DNA of 10,309 nt from Candidatus Jordarchaeia archaeon (lineage in GTDB: Archaea > Asgardarchaeota > Jordiarchaeia > Jordiarchaeales > Freyrarchaeaceae), in assembly GCA_018383835.1 (NCBI GenBank), contig JAHAWR010000045.1, positions 589 to 10,897 on the forward strand, in the 5' to 3' direction. The notes below the pieces were generated by a model that was given only the letters and a program-made list of their open reading frames with translations, was not told where the DNA came from and searched no databases. Positions 1-6,233 of this stretch are shown here, one piece after another. Positions within the stretch are counted from its first letter, which is position 1. Every line of letters begins with the position of its first letter. The position numbers and the translations under genes are program-made.

Positions 1-8
1 AGAATAAC

Positions 9-1804
9 TTAAGCTTTTCTTTGCCTTTTCACTTGTTCGATCTCTTTAAGGGTCTCGATCTCGTCTGATGTAAGCTCCTCTGCCAGCTTAGACTTAAACT
101 TCTCTATATGACTCAGAGGCATGCTCGTATAAAGTATGTCCCCCTCATTAATTTGCCTCCCAACAATAGGCCCCCTAATTGATACCGCAACTTGCTCTCC
201 CCTTCGCGCGTGCGCCTTCGCCTCTCCTTTATCCTGTATTTGAAGTATCTCCCCAACCTCCTGTCCGTCCGCCTTCATTAAAGGATACCTTGGTCTAATC
301 TCCCCCGAGAGAATCTCCACACCAACGATGGCAGGCTTGCTGTGCCTAAAAACATACCCGGGAAGTATCTTTATCTTTGCGGGCTTAACTAAGCCCTCGA
401 TGGCTTGCCTCCTCATTTCCTCCCGTTTTTCCGAGACCCACTCACTATATTTCTCAAAAATCCTGTAAATTATCTTCTCTTCGAAGATCTTAATGCCGCT
501 TTTCTGCGCCTCCTCCTCTGCGTCAGGTAAAATTTTAACATTAAAAGCTAGGATGACTGCTTGAAGAGGATCCTTTTCAGCTACGGCGGTCGCCTCCACT
601 ACGTCTCTTTTAGCCACATCACCTATATCTGCCACCCTAACCGCTACTCCCCTCTCCTTGAGAAAGTTCACCAGCGCCTCCAGGGATCCAAGCGTGTCTG
701 CTTTGACCACAACCCCCACGCGATCCCCCTTTATGGTAATGCTCTCCACCTCCTGCTGCACTTCCAGCTCAACATCCTTCACCCTCTCTTCATCGCGTAC
801 AGCTCTTAATGGAGCCCCAGCTACAACCTTCTCAAGATAAGGCGCTGCGATTTTTACACCAGCCGCAGCAGCCACTTCACTTACCGAGTCAAACCTTTCT
901 CTCGGATCCCTCATTTCATCTAGCGGCTTGGGTTGCAGCAAAGCCCTAATCCGCGTCACGACAGCCCCATCAAGCCCCCCTATCACCAAAAGGTCATCCT
1001 TGCGAAGAACTCCATCGTAAAGTATCACATCTATTGTTGTGCCAAGACCTGGCTCCTCCTTAACTTCCAAAACGACCCCTTTACCCTCCCCCTCAGAGAC
1101 AGTTAACTTCTTCTTCATGTACTGCTGAGTTAACCCGGCAAGTACGACCATTAACTCTGCAATCCCCTCTTTCGTCTTAGCGCTCGTAGGAACTATAGCA
1201 ACCGTTTTGGTGAAATCACGCACCCTGTCAAATCTTTCAGAGTTGAAACCACAAGCAGAAAGATCCCCGACCAATTCATATGTCTTCTCGTCTAATGCTC
1301 GCCTGACATATTCATCCTGCAACTCGATAGCCCTAAGAATAGACTTAGAGCCTGAGAGGCGCCAGCCGGGGATCAAGTCCACCTTGTTCGCGGCAACTAA
1401 GAATGGAACACGCCTACTCCTCAACAAGTTAATACACTCATATGTTTGCGTCTGAAAGCCACGCATGATATCAACGACTAATATAGCAATGTCCGCGATA
1501 GCTCCCCCTCGCGCTCGAAGATTGAAAAAAGCCTCATGCCCAGGTGTATCTAAAACAAGCACACCGGGTATAGTAAGCTTCACATTAAACTTCTCAACTA
1601 AGTCTTCAGCAAAAGACATTATAACATCTGCAGGTAGAAAGGAAGCTCCTATGTGCTGGGTGATCCCACCCGCCTCCTTTGCCTGAACAGCTGTCCCTCT
1701 AATAGCATCCAGCAACAGCGTTTAGCCCATAGCACGAAGCCGTGCTATGTTTTGCCATGGTCAATGTGCCCTAAAACAACAGCAATAGGTGATCGCAACC
1801 TCAT
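9..1804 (-). CDS. infB: Archaeal translation initiation factor aIF5B (IF2 family GTPase), interrupted by a 29-nt putative intron
   Basis: GTPase that promotes ribosomal subunit joining during initiation. The first 19 codons run from ATG 1804 and read MRLRSPIAVVLGHIDHGKT, which carries the G1/P-loop; a TAG follows directly at 1747-1745. The rest of the protein continues in another frame from about 1721, preceded by an in-frame TAA. Removing 29 nt (1750-1722) joins them as GHIDHGKT-LLLDAIRG, giving 588 residues, the usual size for archaeal members. Later motifs are intact: G2 Thr in GGITQHIGA, G3 DTPGHE near 76, G4 NKVD near 130, G5 SAK near 198, then beta-barrel domain II and the C-terminal domains. 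The residue after GKT is Leu where Thr or Ser is usual. Translation from TTG 1715 alone would lack the P-loop. Family identity is certain; splicing of the break is inferred. Confidence 0.93.
1722..1750 (-). other. Putative 29-nt mRNA intron in the aIF5B P-loop
   Basis: The insertion separates AAA (Lys of GKT) from ACG CTG TTG in the GTPase P-loop, shifts the frame and brings in stops TAG and TAA. Its core is a perfect 9-bp hairpin with a 4-nt loop (1749-1728). It is flanked by imperfect 8-nt direct repeats, GGCAAAAC and GGCTAAAC. In BHB terms the bulges are AAA (1752-1750) and AAA (1723-1721) and the central helix is GGCA/GGCU: one G-U, two G-C and one A-G mismatch. No good outer helix is visible. 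The dimensions match the pcm insertion, but the pairing is weaker. The exact junction can slide by up to four bases within the AAAC repeat without changing the product. Alternatives are a fold-back assembly artefact or ribosomal bypassing. Confidence 0.6.
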
Positions 1805-1829
1805 AATCCATCACCTCACCCTCAGAAGG

Positions 1830-1836
1830 TATAAAA
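1830..1836 (-). promoter_or_regulatory. TATA box for aIF5B
   Basis: On the minus strand TTTTATA lies in GGTTTTATACC, centred about 29 nt upstream of ATG 1804. That spacing suggests a leaderless or nearly leaderless transcript. A Shine-Dalgarno-like GAGGTGAT lies just before the same ATG, so a leadered transcript from further upstream is also possible. Confidence 0.45.
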
Positions 1837-2073
1837 CCATTTTGCCGAATCCCTCAGAACTCTGCAGCCCCCTTATCAACTGAAATAAGGTCATCGGTCA
1901 ACGGGCTCAAAATTTACTCACTAAAACCATTCCAGCTTACCCTTATATTTTCATCCATATTTCTCTGTCTATGCAGCCTCTTTTAGACTTAAATTTCACG
2001 AAAAGTATTCTTCCTCTTCTCCCTCGGTACACGCACTCTAGGTGCCCGCTTTCATCCAACCTAAGTAAGCATC

Positions 2074-2086
2074 AAAAAATTTATTA
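2074..2086 (+). promoter_or_regulatory. TATA-like element for tRNA-Lys (and probably trm5)
   Basis: AAAAAATTTATTA lies 31-43 nt before the tRNA 5' end, at the distance expected for an archaeal TATA box if transcription starts a few bases upstream of the mature tRNA. No comparable element lies in the 36-nt gap before trm5, so this promoter may serve both. Confidence 0.4.
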
Positions 2087-2139
2087 TGTCAGCATTCAAA
2101 TTCCTTTTATAGCTGCGGGCCGCTAGCTTAGCTAGGTAG

Positions 2140-2153
2140 ATGATGCAGCCTAC
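2140..2153 (+). other. Predicted 14-nt tRNA intron in the D arm
   Basis: The stretch separates GGTAG from AGCG. Removing 14 nt gives a 4-bp D stem (GCUU with GAGC) and a 9-nt D loop. A helix GUAG (2136-2139)/CUAC (2150-2153) is flanked by 3-nt bulges AUG and AGC, which resembles a minimal BHB with a 7-nt intron loop. The junction could equally be 2141-2154. Cutting after the second bulge base would leave a C-U mismatch in the D stem, so the precise sites are uncertain. Confidence 0.7.
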
Positions 2154-2184
2154 AGCGCCGGGCTCTTAACCCGGTGGTCGTGGG

Positions 2185-2214
2185 TGAGCTTCGGATTTAG
2201 CCGTGCTCCACGAT
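2185..2214 (+). other. Predicted 30-nt tRNA intron in the T arm
   Basis: The insertion lies between the T stem 5' strand GTGGG and the T loop TTCGAAT, at tRNA position 53/54. It folds as a BHB: central 4-bp helix CGUG (2179-2182)/CACG (2209-2212), 3-nt bulges GGU (2183-2185) and AUU (2213-2215), and inner helix GAGC/GCUC (2186-2189, 2205-2208) with a 15-nt loop. Cutting each bulge after its second base removes exactly the 30 nt needed. Confidence 0.85.
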
Positions 2215-2273
2215 TTCGAATCCCACGCGGCCCGCCACAGCTCTTTCTTGAAGTGGTCTTTGGAGTGTTGCTC

Positions 2274-3377
2274 ATGAGACGCCTTTCATTCTGTATTGCT
2301 ACTTGTTCCTTAGTTGCTGAGCGTGTTCGCCGCCTTTTAGCAGAATTCGGTACTTTAGATCGTGAGCTTAAAGTTGAGAGAATTAGTGTTGATGCCCTCC
2401 CCGGTTTATTGGGTATCTGCTCGGAGTTAGTTCTTTTCCCTCTTGTCCGTCCCCTTTCTAGGTTAGAATTAGAACAGCTGAAGGGCGTAGCTGGCTTTCT
2501 TCATTTTTGCTCTCACTCTTTCATGGTGAGAGAACATATGGTTAACATTACTAAGTTGCTTAAGGGAGTGTTGCCCGAGAGGTTTTTCAAGTTTATTCCT
2601 CGCTCTTTTGATATTGTAGGCGACATAGCCATTTTAGAGTTAAACCCGGAGGTCTGGGGTTTTAGGGATGTGATTGGTGAGGCGATTTTAAAGGTGAACC
2701 GTCACGTGAAAGCTGTTTTTGCCAAGGGGGGGCGTGTGGACGGGATTTACAGGGTTAGGCGTTTAGTTCATGTTGCTGGCGAGAAACGAACATTAACTTT
2801 TCACAGGGAGAATGGTTGTATTTTTAAGGTTGATGTTGCTAGTGCCTATTTTAGCCCTCGCCTGTCAGGGGAGCGTGTCAGAGTAGCTAACCAAGTTAAA
2901 CCTGGGGAAACTGTTGTTGACCTGTTTGCTGGAGTAGGTCCATTCGCCATTCTGATAGCAAAGAGGAGGGGGGGAATAGTGCATGCCATAGACATTAATC
3001 CCTATGCCTTTCAGCTTCTCGAGGAAAACATTAAACTTAACAAAGTGTCCAGCTTAGTTCATCCTTACTTGGGAGACTGCAGAGAAGTGGTTAATACTCA
3101 TTTGAGGCGATTAGCCGACCACGTAATAATGAACCTTCCCAGTTTAGCATATGAATTCATCGACGTTGCGTGTTTAGCTCTAAGAGAGAGTGGTGGCATC
3201 ATACACTACTACCAGTTTGGTAGAGGGGAAACCGCGTGCAACGATGTCGTTGAGCTATTTAAGAGTCGTCTCAGTGAATCGGGCGTTGCTCTCGTAAAAA
3301 TTCTGAATGTTAAGCGGGTTCGCTCTACGTCTCCCAGAGAATGGCAGGTGGCCGTAGACGCGCTGGTTGCTCCTTAG
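2274..3377 (+). CDS. trm5: tRNA (guanine37-N1)-methyltransferase Trm5
   Basis: S-adenosylmethionine-dependent enzyme that methylates N1 of G37 next to the anticodon. This prevents frameshifting and, in archaea, can start wyosine synthesis. Of 367 residues, the N-terminal part (about 1-100) would be the D1/D2 region. Then come FDIVGDIAIL near 112, the HRENG element near 177 containing the Glu that aligns with the family's proposed general base, YFSPRLSGER, the SAM-binding motif I DLFAGVGPFAI near 216, and the NLP motif near 287. I chose ATG 2274 because GGAGTG lies 7 nt upstream; longer in-frame readings would run back into the tRNA. The stop overlaps the stop of the convergent DUF371 gene by 4 nt. 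Whether it is the Trm5a, b or c subtype cannot be told by eye. Confidence 0.93.
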   Translation: MRRLSFCIATCSLVAERVRRLLAEFGTLDRELKVERISVDALPGLLGICSELVLFPLVRPLSRLELEQLKGVAGFLHFCSHSFMVREHMVNITKLLKGVLPERFFKFIPRSFDIVGDIAILELNPEVWGFRDVIGEAILKVNRHVKAVFAKGGRVDGIYRVRRLVHVAGEKRTLTFHRENGCIFKVDVASAYFSPRLSGERVRVANQVKPGETVVDLFAGVGPFAILIAKRRGGIVHAIDINPYAFQLLEENIKLNKVSSLVHPYLGDCREVVNTHLRRLADHVIMNLPSLAYEFIDVACLALRESGGIIHYYQFGRGETACNDVVELFKSRLSESGVALVKILNVKRVRSTSPREWQVAVDALVAP

Positions 3378-3820
3378 GATGACATGCGTGTCCGTCTTCT
3401 CTCTGCTATAAGTATTATTTCTACCGGTTGTGGCTTTTTAAGCTGCTCCACTATTCGTCTATCTAAGTCTGCCGCTGCCTTGTCCGCCATGATCATTACT
3501 GTTCTTCCACAGCAGTAATTGCTCTTCCGTACAACCAGGTCTCTGGGATGCGTGAAAGTCAAGTTTTTACTTCCAAATCCCACGACCTCCTCCTTTAGTC
3601 CTCCGCACGCTATTATCATTCGTATCATAGCGTCGTCACTCCTAGCTGCATCCTTAAATGTAGTGCTTAATGAAGCCGCTCCCTTGTTGGATGAGACCGC
3701 TATTATGCAGTCTCCTCTTGGTGTAAGCTCGTGGTCCGCGGTAACCTCTAATGTCGTTTTATGTTTTGCTGAGACATTTACATGACCCTTAGCGGTTATC
3801 TTTTCCATGGCTCTCGTCAT
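3374..3820 (-). CDS. DUF371 family protein
   Basis: A 148-residue protein with the hallmark N-terminal signature of the archaeal DUF371 family: ITAKGHVNVSAKHKTTLEVT, followed by LTPRGDCIIAV. The middle carries a conserved-looking GGLKEEVVGFGS stretch and a HPRDLVVRKS stretch. No function is established for this family that I know of, and I do not propose one. ATG 3820 is preceded by a G-rich run; an internal ATG at 3808 is the alternative start. It is divergent from pcm across 80 nt and convergent with trm5. Confidence 0.85.
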   Translation of the reverse strand: MTRAMEKITAKGHVNVSAKHKTTLEVTADHELTPRGDCIIAVSSNKGAASLSTTFKDAARSDDAMIRMIIACGGLKEEVVGFGSKNLTFTHPRDLVVRKSNYCCGRTVMIMADKAAADLDRRIVEQLKKPQPVEIILIAERRRTRMSS

Positions 3821-3900
3821 GTAGCCCCCGCAATTTTAAAGAGACACTGTACCGTAAAAATAGGTTGTGGTAAAAGGCGAAAGGGAGAGGATGTTGCAGG

Positions 3901-4619
3901 TTGAACGAGTTCCTTCTGGAGAAAAAGAGAGCTCTCATAGAACGGCTGAAGGTAGGAGGCTTCGTTAAAGATGAAGCTGTGATCAGAGCATTCATGAAAG
4001 TTCCTAGAGAAGAATTTGTTCCCGATGAGTTAAGAGAATGTGCTTACGACGATCGTCCCCTCCCTATACTGGGAGGTCAAACCATATCTGCGCCACATGG
4101 AGAGCTCTATTAGCCTCTAGGCGACACATGTGCGTTCTCATGTGCGACCTCCTAAAGCTACGCGAGGGGATGAAGGTTCTCGAGGTTGGAACAGGGTCGG
4201 GGTATCATGCTGCGCTATGCGCCGAAATAGTCGCTCCTGAAGGAGGAAAACGCGGTCACGTCTATACCATAGAACGAGTAAAAGAGTTGGTTGAATTCGC
4301 CAAGCGTAACTTGGAGAAGACCGGATACGGAGACAGGGTGACTGTTATTCTAGGTGATGGCACTCTCGGATACCCCCCAGAAGCACCTTACGATGCCATA
4401 CTAGTGACTGCCGCAGGCCCATCCATTCCTGAACCTCTCCTCAATCAGCTTGCACCAAACGGTTGTATGGTGATACCTGTTGGCCACTTCTACTATAATC
4501 AGGTATTAGTATTAGTGGAGAAGGATCAGGAAGGCAGAGTAAAGAGAAAGGATTATGGCCCGGTAGCGTTTGTCCCCCTTGTAGGACGTTATGGGTGGGA
4601 GCAAGCTTCTCTCGGTTAA
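3901..4619 (+). CDS. pcm: Protein-L-isoaspartate O-methyltransferase, interrupted by a 29-nt putative intron
   Basis: Repairs isoaspartyl residues in damaged proteins using S-adenosylmethionine. The first part (TTG 3901 to 4096) has the family N-terminus, including MKVPREEFVPDEL and YDDRPLPILGGQTISAPH, then hits TAG at 4111. The second part, in another frame from 4126, starts with MCVLMCDLLKLREGMKVLEV and contains the SAM motif I VLEVGTGSGYHAAL. Removing 29 nt (4097-4125) joins them as SAPHMCVLMCDLL in frame and gives 229 residues, close to the family length. Start TTG 3901 is supported by a GGGAGAGG about 10 nt upstream and by family length; nearby ATG 3891 is in the wrong frame. The stop overlaps the fen1 stop by 4 nt. 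Confidence 0.92.
4097..4125 (+). other. Putative 29-nt BHB intron in the pcm mRNA
   Basis: The insertion splits the codon for His in the near-invariant SAPHM motif. The fold is a canonical bulge-helix-bulge: central helix CGCC (4091-4094)/GGCG (4120-4123), 3-nt bulges ACA (4095-4097) and ACA (4124-4126), inner helix UGGAG/CUCUA (4098-4102, 4115-4119) extended by GCU/AGC, and a short outer helix UG/CA (4089-4090, 4127-4128). Cutting each bulge after its second base removes 29 nt and restores CCA CAC ATG TGC. It contains the in-frame stop TAG 4111-4113, so unspliced mRNA gives a 70-residue fragment without the SAM site. Confidence 0.85.
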
Positions 4620-5638
4620 AAAAATCTCTCTATGCTAGTTTGTGCAGCTTCTCTTCTCACCGCCTCCAGTCTGTCTAGGGCTTTAGAGACTCTTTCTTGT
4701 GAAAAGTCATGTTCGTCGCAAAGTATCTTGAATATTTTTTCCTTCCTCGGGGGATGCCAGTTTAAAGTATAGTTGCCATTCACCTCGGGCTCCAGAAAGA
4801 TCCTTTCAACTTCCTCAACTGGAACCTCGAAGGTGTAACCTTTAACTTTAATTATCTCTTTAAGCGTTCCATGCTCTTTAATTAGTTTTAGAGCTGTTTT
4901 GACGCCTACGCCTTTTATTCCTTCGTTGTAATCTGTACCCAAGAGAATCCCTATTGCTACTAGCTGCTCCCGCGTTATTCCGTGTGACTTTAAGACCTCC
5001 TCTAGGCTTATCAGCTCCGGCTCAACTTTCACATACTCCTTTCTCCCAGGGATCTTCCTCCTCCCACTAATCGTTAGGTTCCTTACAAGCCGCGGCGAAT
5101 CGAATAAAAGGGAGTCGTAGTCTTGGCTTGCAGTGCACCATGCATCCCCCCTCTTAACCATATATGCCGCCTGCGCCTCCCCCTCAGAGGGGGCTTGAAC
5201 ATACGGCACTCCAAGCGCCTCTAACAGCTCTTTACTCTCATTTAACATTTCATCTGTTATGAAGGATGCCGCCTGCGCATATTTCTTCGCTTCCTCCACT
5301 TCACCCCTCGCCAAAGCCTCTTCCCATTTTTCTTTTGCTTCTTCCCTTAGTCTTCTCCTTTCGTCCACAGTCCTCGTCTTTAGAGCTGGCGGTTTCCCGT
5401 CGAACACGTAAACTGGCTTTAATCCTTCCTCTAGGAAATTAACTGTCCTATAGAACAGACCGCTGAGGTGTGAGGTTACCCTTCCCTTCCTGTCCATAAG
5501 GCTGGTTCCATCAGGTTGCCTTATTGTTGCCAAAAATTGGTAAAGCGAGTTCATAGCATCTATGGCTACAACTTTGCCTGAAAGCTCTCTAATAGAGATC
5601 TGTCGCACAACAACTAGCTCCCTTAAATTTACACCCAT
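4616..5638 (-). CDS. fen: Flap endonuclease 1 (FEN1/XPG family)
   Basis: Structure-specific nuclease that removes 5' flaps during Okazaki-fragment maturation and repair. It has 340 residues, the normal archaeal length. The metal-binding acidic residues are present: D27 in VAIDAMNSLYQFL, D80 in VFDGKPP, E152 and E154 in SEGEAQAAYM, D173 and D175 in SQDYDSLLF, and D236 in GTDYNEGIKGVG, which begins the helix-hairpin-helix. The C-terminus QTSIERFF (333-340) is a PCNA-interacting box, so recruitment by the sliding clamp is expected. I chose ATG 5638 because the family begins MGV and GGGAGGAG lies just upstream; a GTG 39 nt earlier adds residues with no family counterpart. Confidence 0.96.
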   Translation of the reverse strand: MGVNLRELVVVRQISIRELSGKVVAIDAMNSLYQFLATIRQPDGTSLMDRKGRVTSHLSGLFYRTVNFLEEGLKPVYVFDGKPPALKTRTVDERRRLREEAKEKWEEALARGEVEEAKKYAQAASFITDEMLNESKELLEALGVPYVQAPSEGEAQAAYMVKRGDAWCTASQDYDSLLFDSPRLVRNLTISGRRKIPGRKEYVKVEPELISLEEVLKSHGITREQLVAIGILLGTDYNEGIKGVGVKTALKLIKEHGTLKEIIKVKGYTFEVPVEEVERIFLEPEVNGNYTLNWHPPRKEKIFKILCDEHDFSQERVSKALDRLEAVRREAAQTSIERFF

Positions 5639-5783
5639 GACTCCTCCCACGCAACCCCCTTTCAACCATGACTTCACTACCCAACGTAGACTAAAAACCT
5701 TTTCACCTCATTATTTTCTGTAGATGTAAAAAATGAATTATTTTTGGGGAGTAGAAGCCAAAACTGGCAATTTCGGCACATTT

Positions 5784-6044
5784 TTAGTCTTCTCCCACTG
5801 CGAGGAATTCCTGTCCTGGCTTTATCAATTCAACGCTTCTTTTGTTTTTTGCGATTTGGGAGACATGTATTAGTCCCTCTATTTCGAGCTGCATTAAGGC
5901 TCGATTCATGTCCTTTAAAGAAATTTCATCAAACATTTTTTGAAGTATGGTGAAAAGGTCTCTATCTATTATTAAGCCCTGTCTTTTCTTAAGGATGCTT
6001 AATATAGCGTTCTTTATTGGTATACTGTATTCCGTGTTCTGCAT
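5784..6044 (-). CDS. Small winged-helix-like protein, possible DNA-binding regulator
   Basis: 86 residues. The pattern is helix (NAILSILKKRQGLIIDRDLF), helix (LQKMFDEISLKDMNRALMQL), then EIEGLIHVSQIAKNKRSVELI. This reads as a winged-helix fold with a recognition helix and a beta wing. The family is not one I recognise by name, and the fold call rests on pattern alone. ATG 6044 has GAGGGG about 8 nt upstream. Its upstream region is shared with the divergent SPFH gene, so control of that neighbour or of itself is possible but unproven. Fen1 lies 145 nt downstream on the same strand. Confidence 0.6.
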   Translation of the reverse strand: MQNTEYSIPIKNAILSILKKRQGLIIDRDLFTILQKMFDEISLKDMNRALMQLEIEGLIHVSQIAKNKRSVELIKPGQEFLAVGED

Positions 6045-6233
6045 TTTCCGTTCCCCTCTTTAACATCAAATTCTTTATGTTATAGGTGTCTCGTTAAAAA
6101 CTGGTTGCTAGAGTAACATTAGTCTGTCTCTAATTTATTTTTGTCGGGGATTTTTCAGTTTTCATCATCAGAAATCTTTATTTTCCTCAACATGTTTGAA
6201 CATATTAGCAACGGGGGAGAGGCTTGATTCTCA

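Larger units (their letters stand above)
1812..2116. other. Intergenic region between the aIF5B and tRNA-Lys genes
   Basis: About 305 nt between divergent transcripts. It holds the aIF5B TATA element at its left end and an AT-rich, TATA-like stretch (about 2074-2086) roughly 35 nt before the tRNA. A 6-bp inverted repeat, CCTTAT/ATAAGG with an 8-nt spacer, lies at 1871-1890. I see no convincing ORF, second tRNA or C/D-box RNA in it. Confidence 0.6.
2117..2234 (+). tRNA. tRNA-Lys (anticodon CTT) with two predicted introns
   Basis: The acceptor stem GGGCCGC/GCGGCCC pairs over 7 bp and is followed by discriminator G2234 and an encoded CCA (2235-2237). The anticodon stem CCGGG/CCCGG encloses the 7-nt loop CTCTTAA, with anticodon CTT at 2165-2167. 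The variable loop is TGGTC. The T stem is GTGGG/CCCAC, with loop TTCGAAT restored after removal of 30 nt. The D arm needs removal of 14 nt to give stem GCTT/GAGC and loop AGCTAGGTA. The anticodon loop itself carries no intron. With both insertions removed, every standard arm is present at normal length, so this is a functional tRNA rather than a decayed copy, provided splicing occurs. Confidence 0.93.

Noticed and set aside
1722..1750. Intein remnant in the aIF5B P-loop
   Set aside because: Inteins are known at this P-loop site in other archaea, but 29 nt is far too short, is not a multiple of three and contains stops. It cannot be a protein-splicing element.
1207..1883. Several plus-strand ORFs opposite aIF5B
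   Set aside because: They lie antisense to a gene with full family motifs, have low-complexity Ser/Thr/Pro-rich translations and no ribosome sites. They are shadows.
3901..4619. pcm as a simple frameshifted pseudogene
   Set aside because: All family motifs on both sides are intact, and the break is a clean 29-nt insertion with an exact BHB fold. Random decay would not give that.
6110..6180. C/D-box RNA suggested by TGATGATGA on the minus strand
   Set aside because: The only CTGA follows within a few bases, and no properly spaced D', C' and D boxes are visible.
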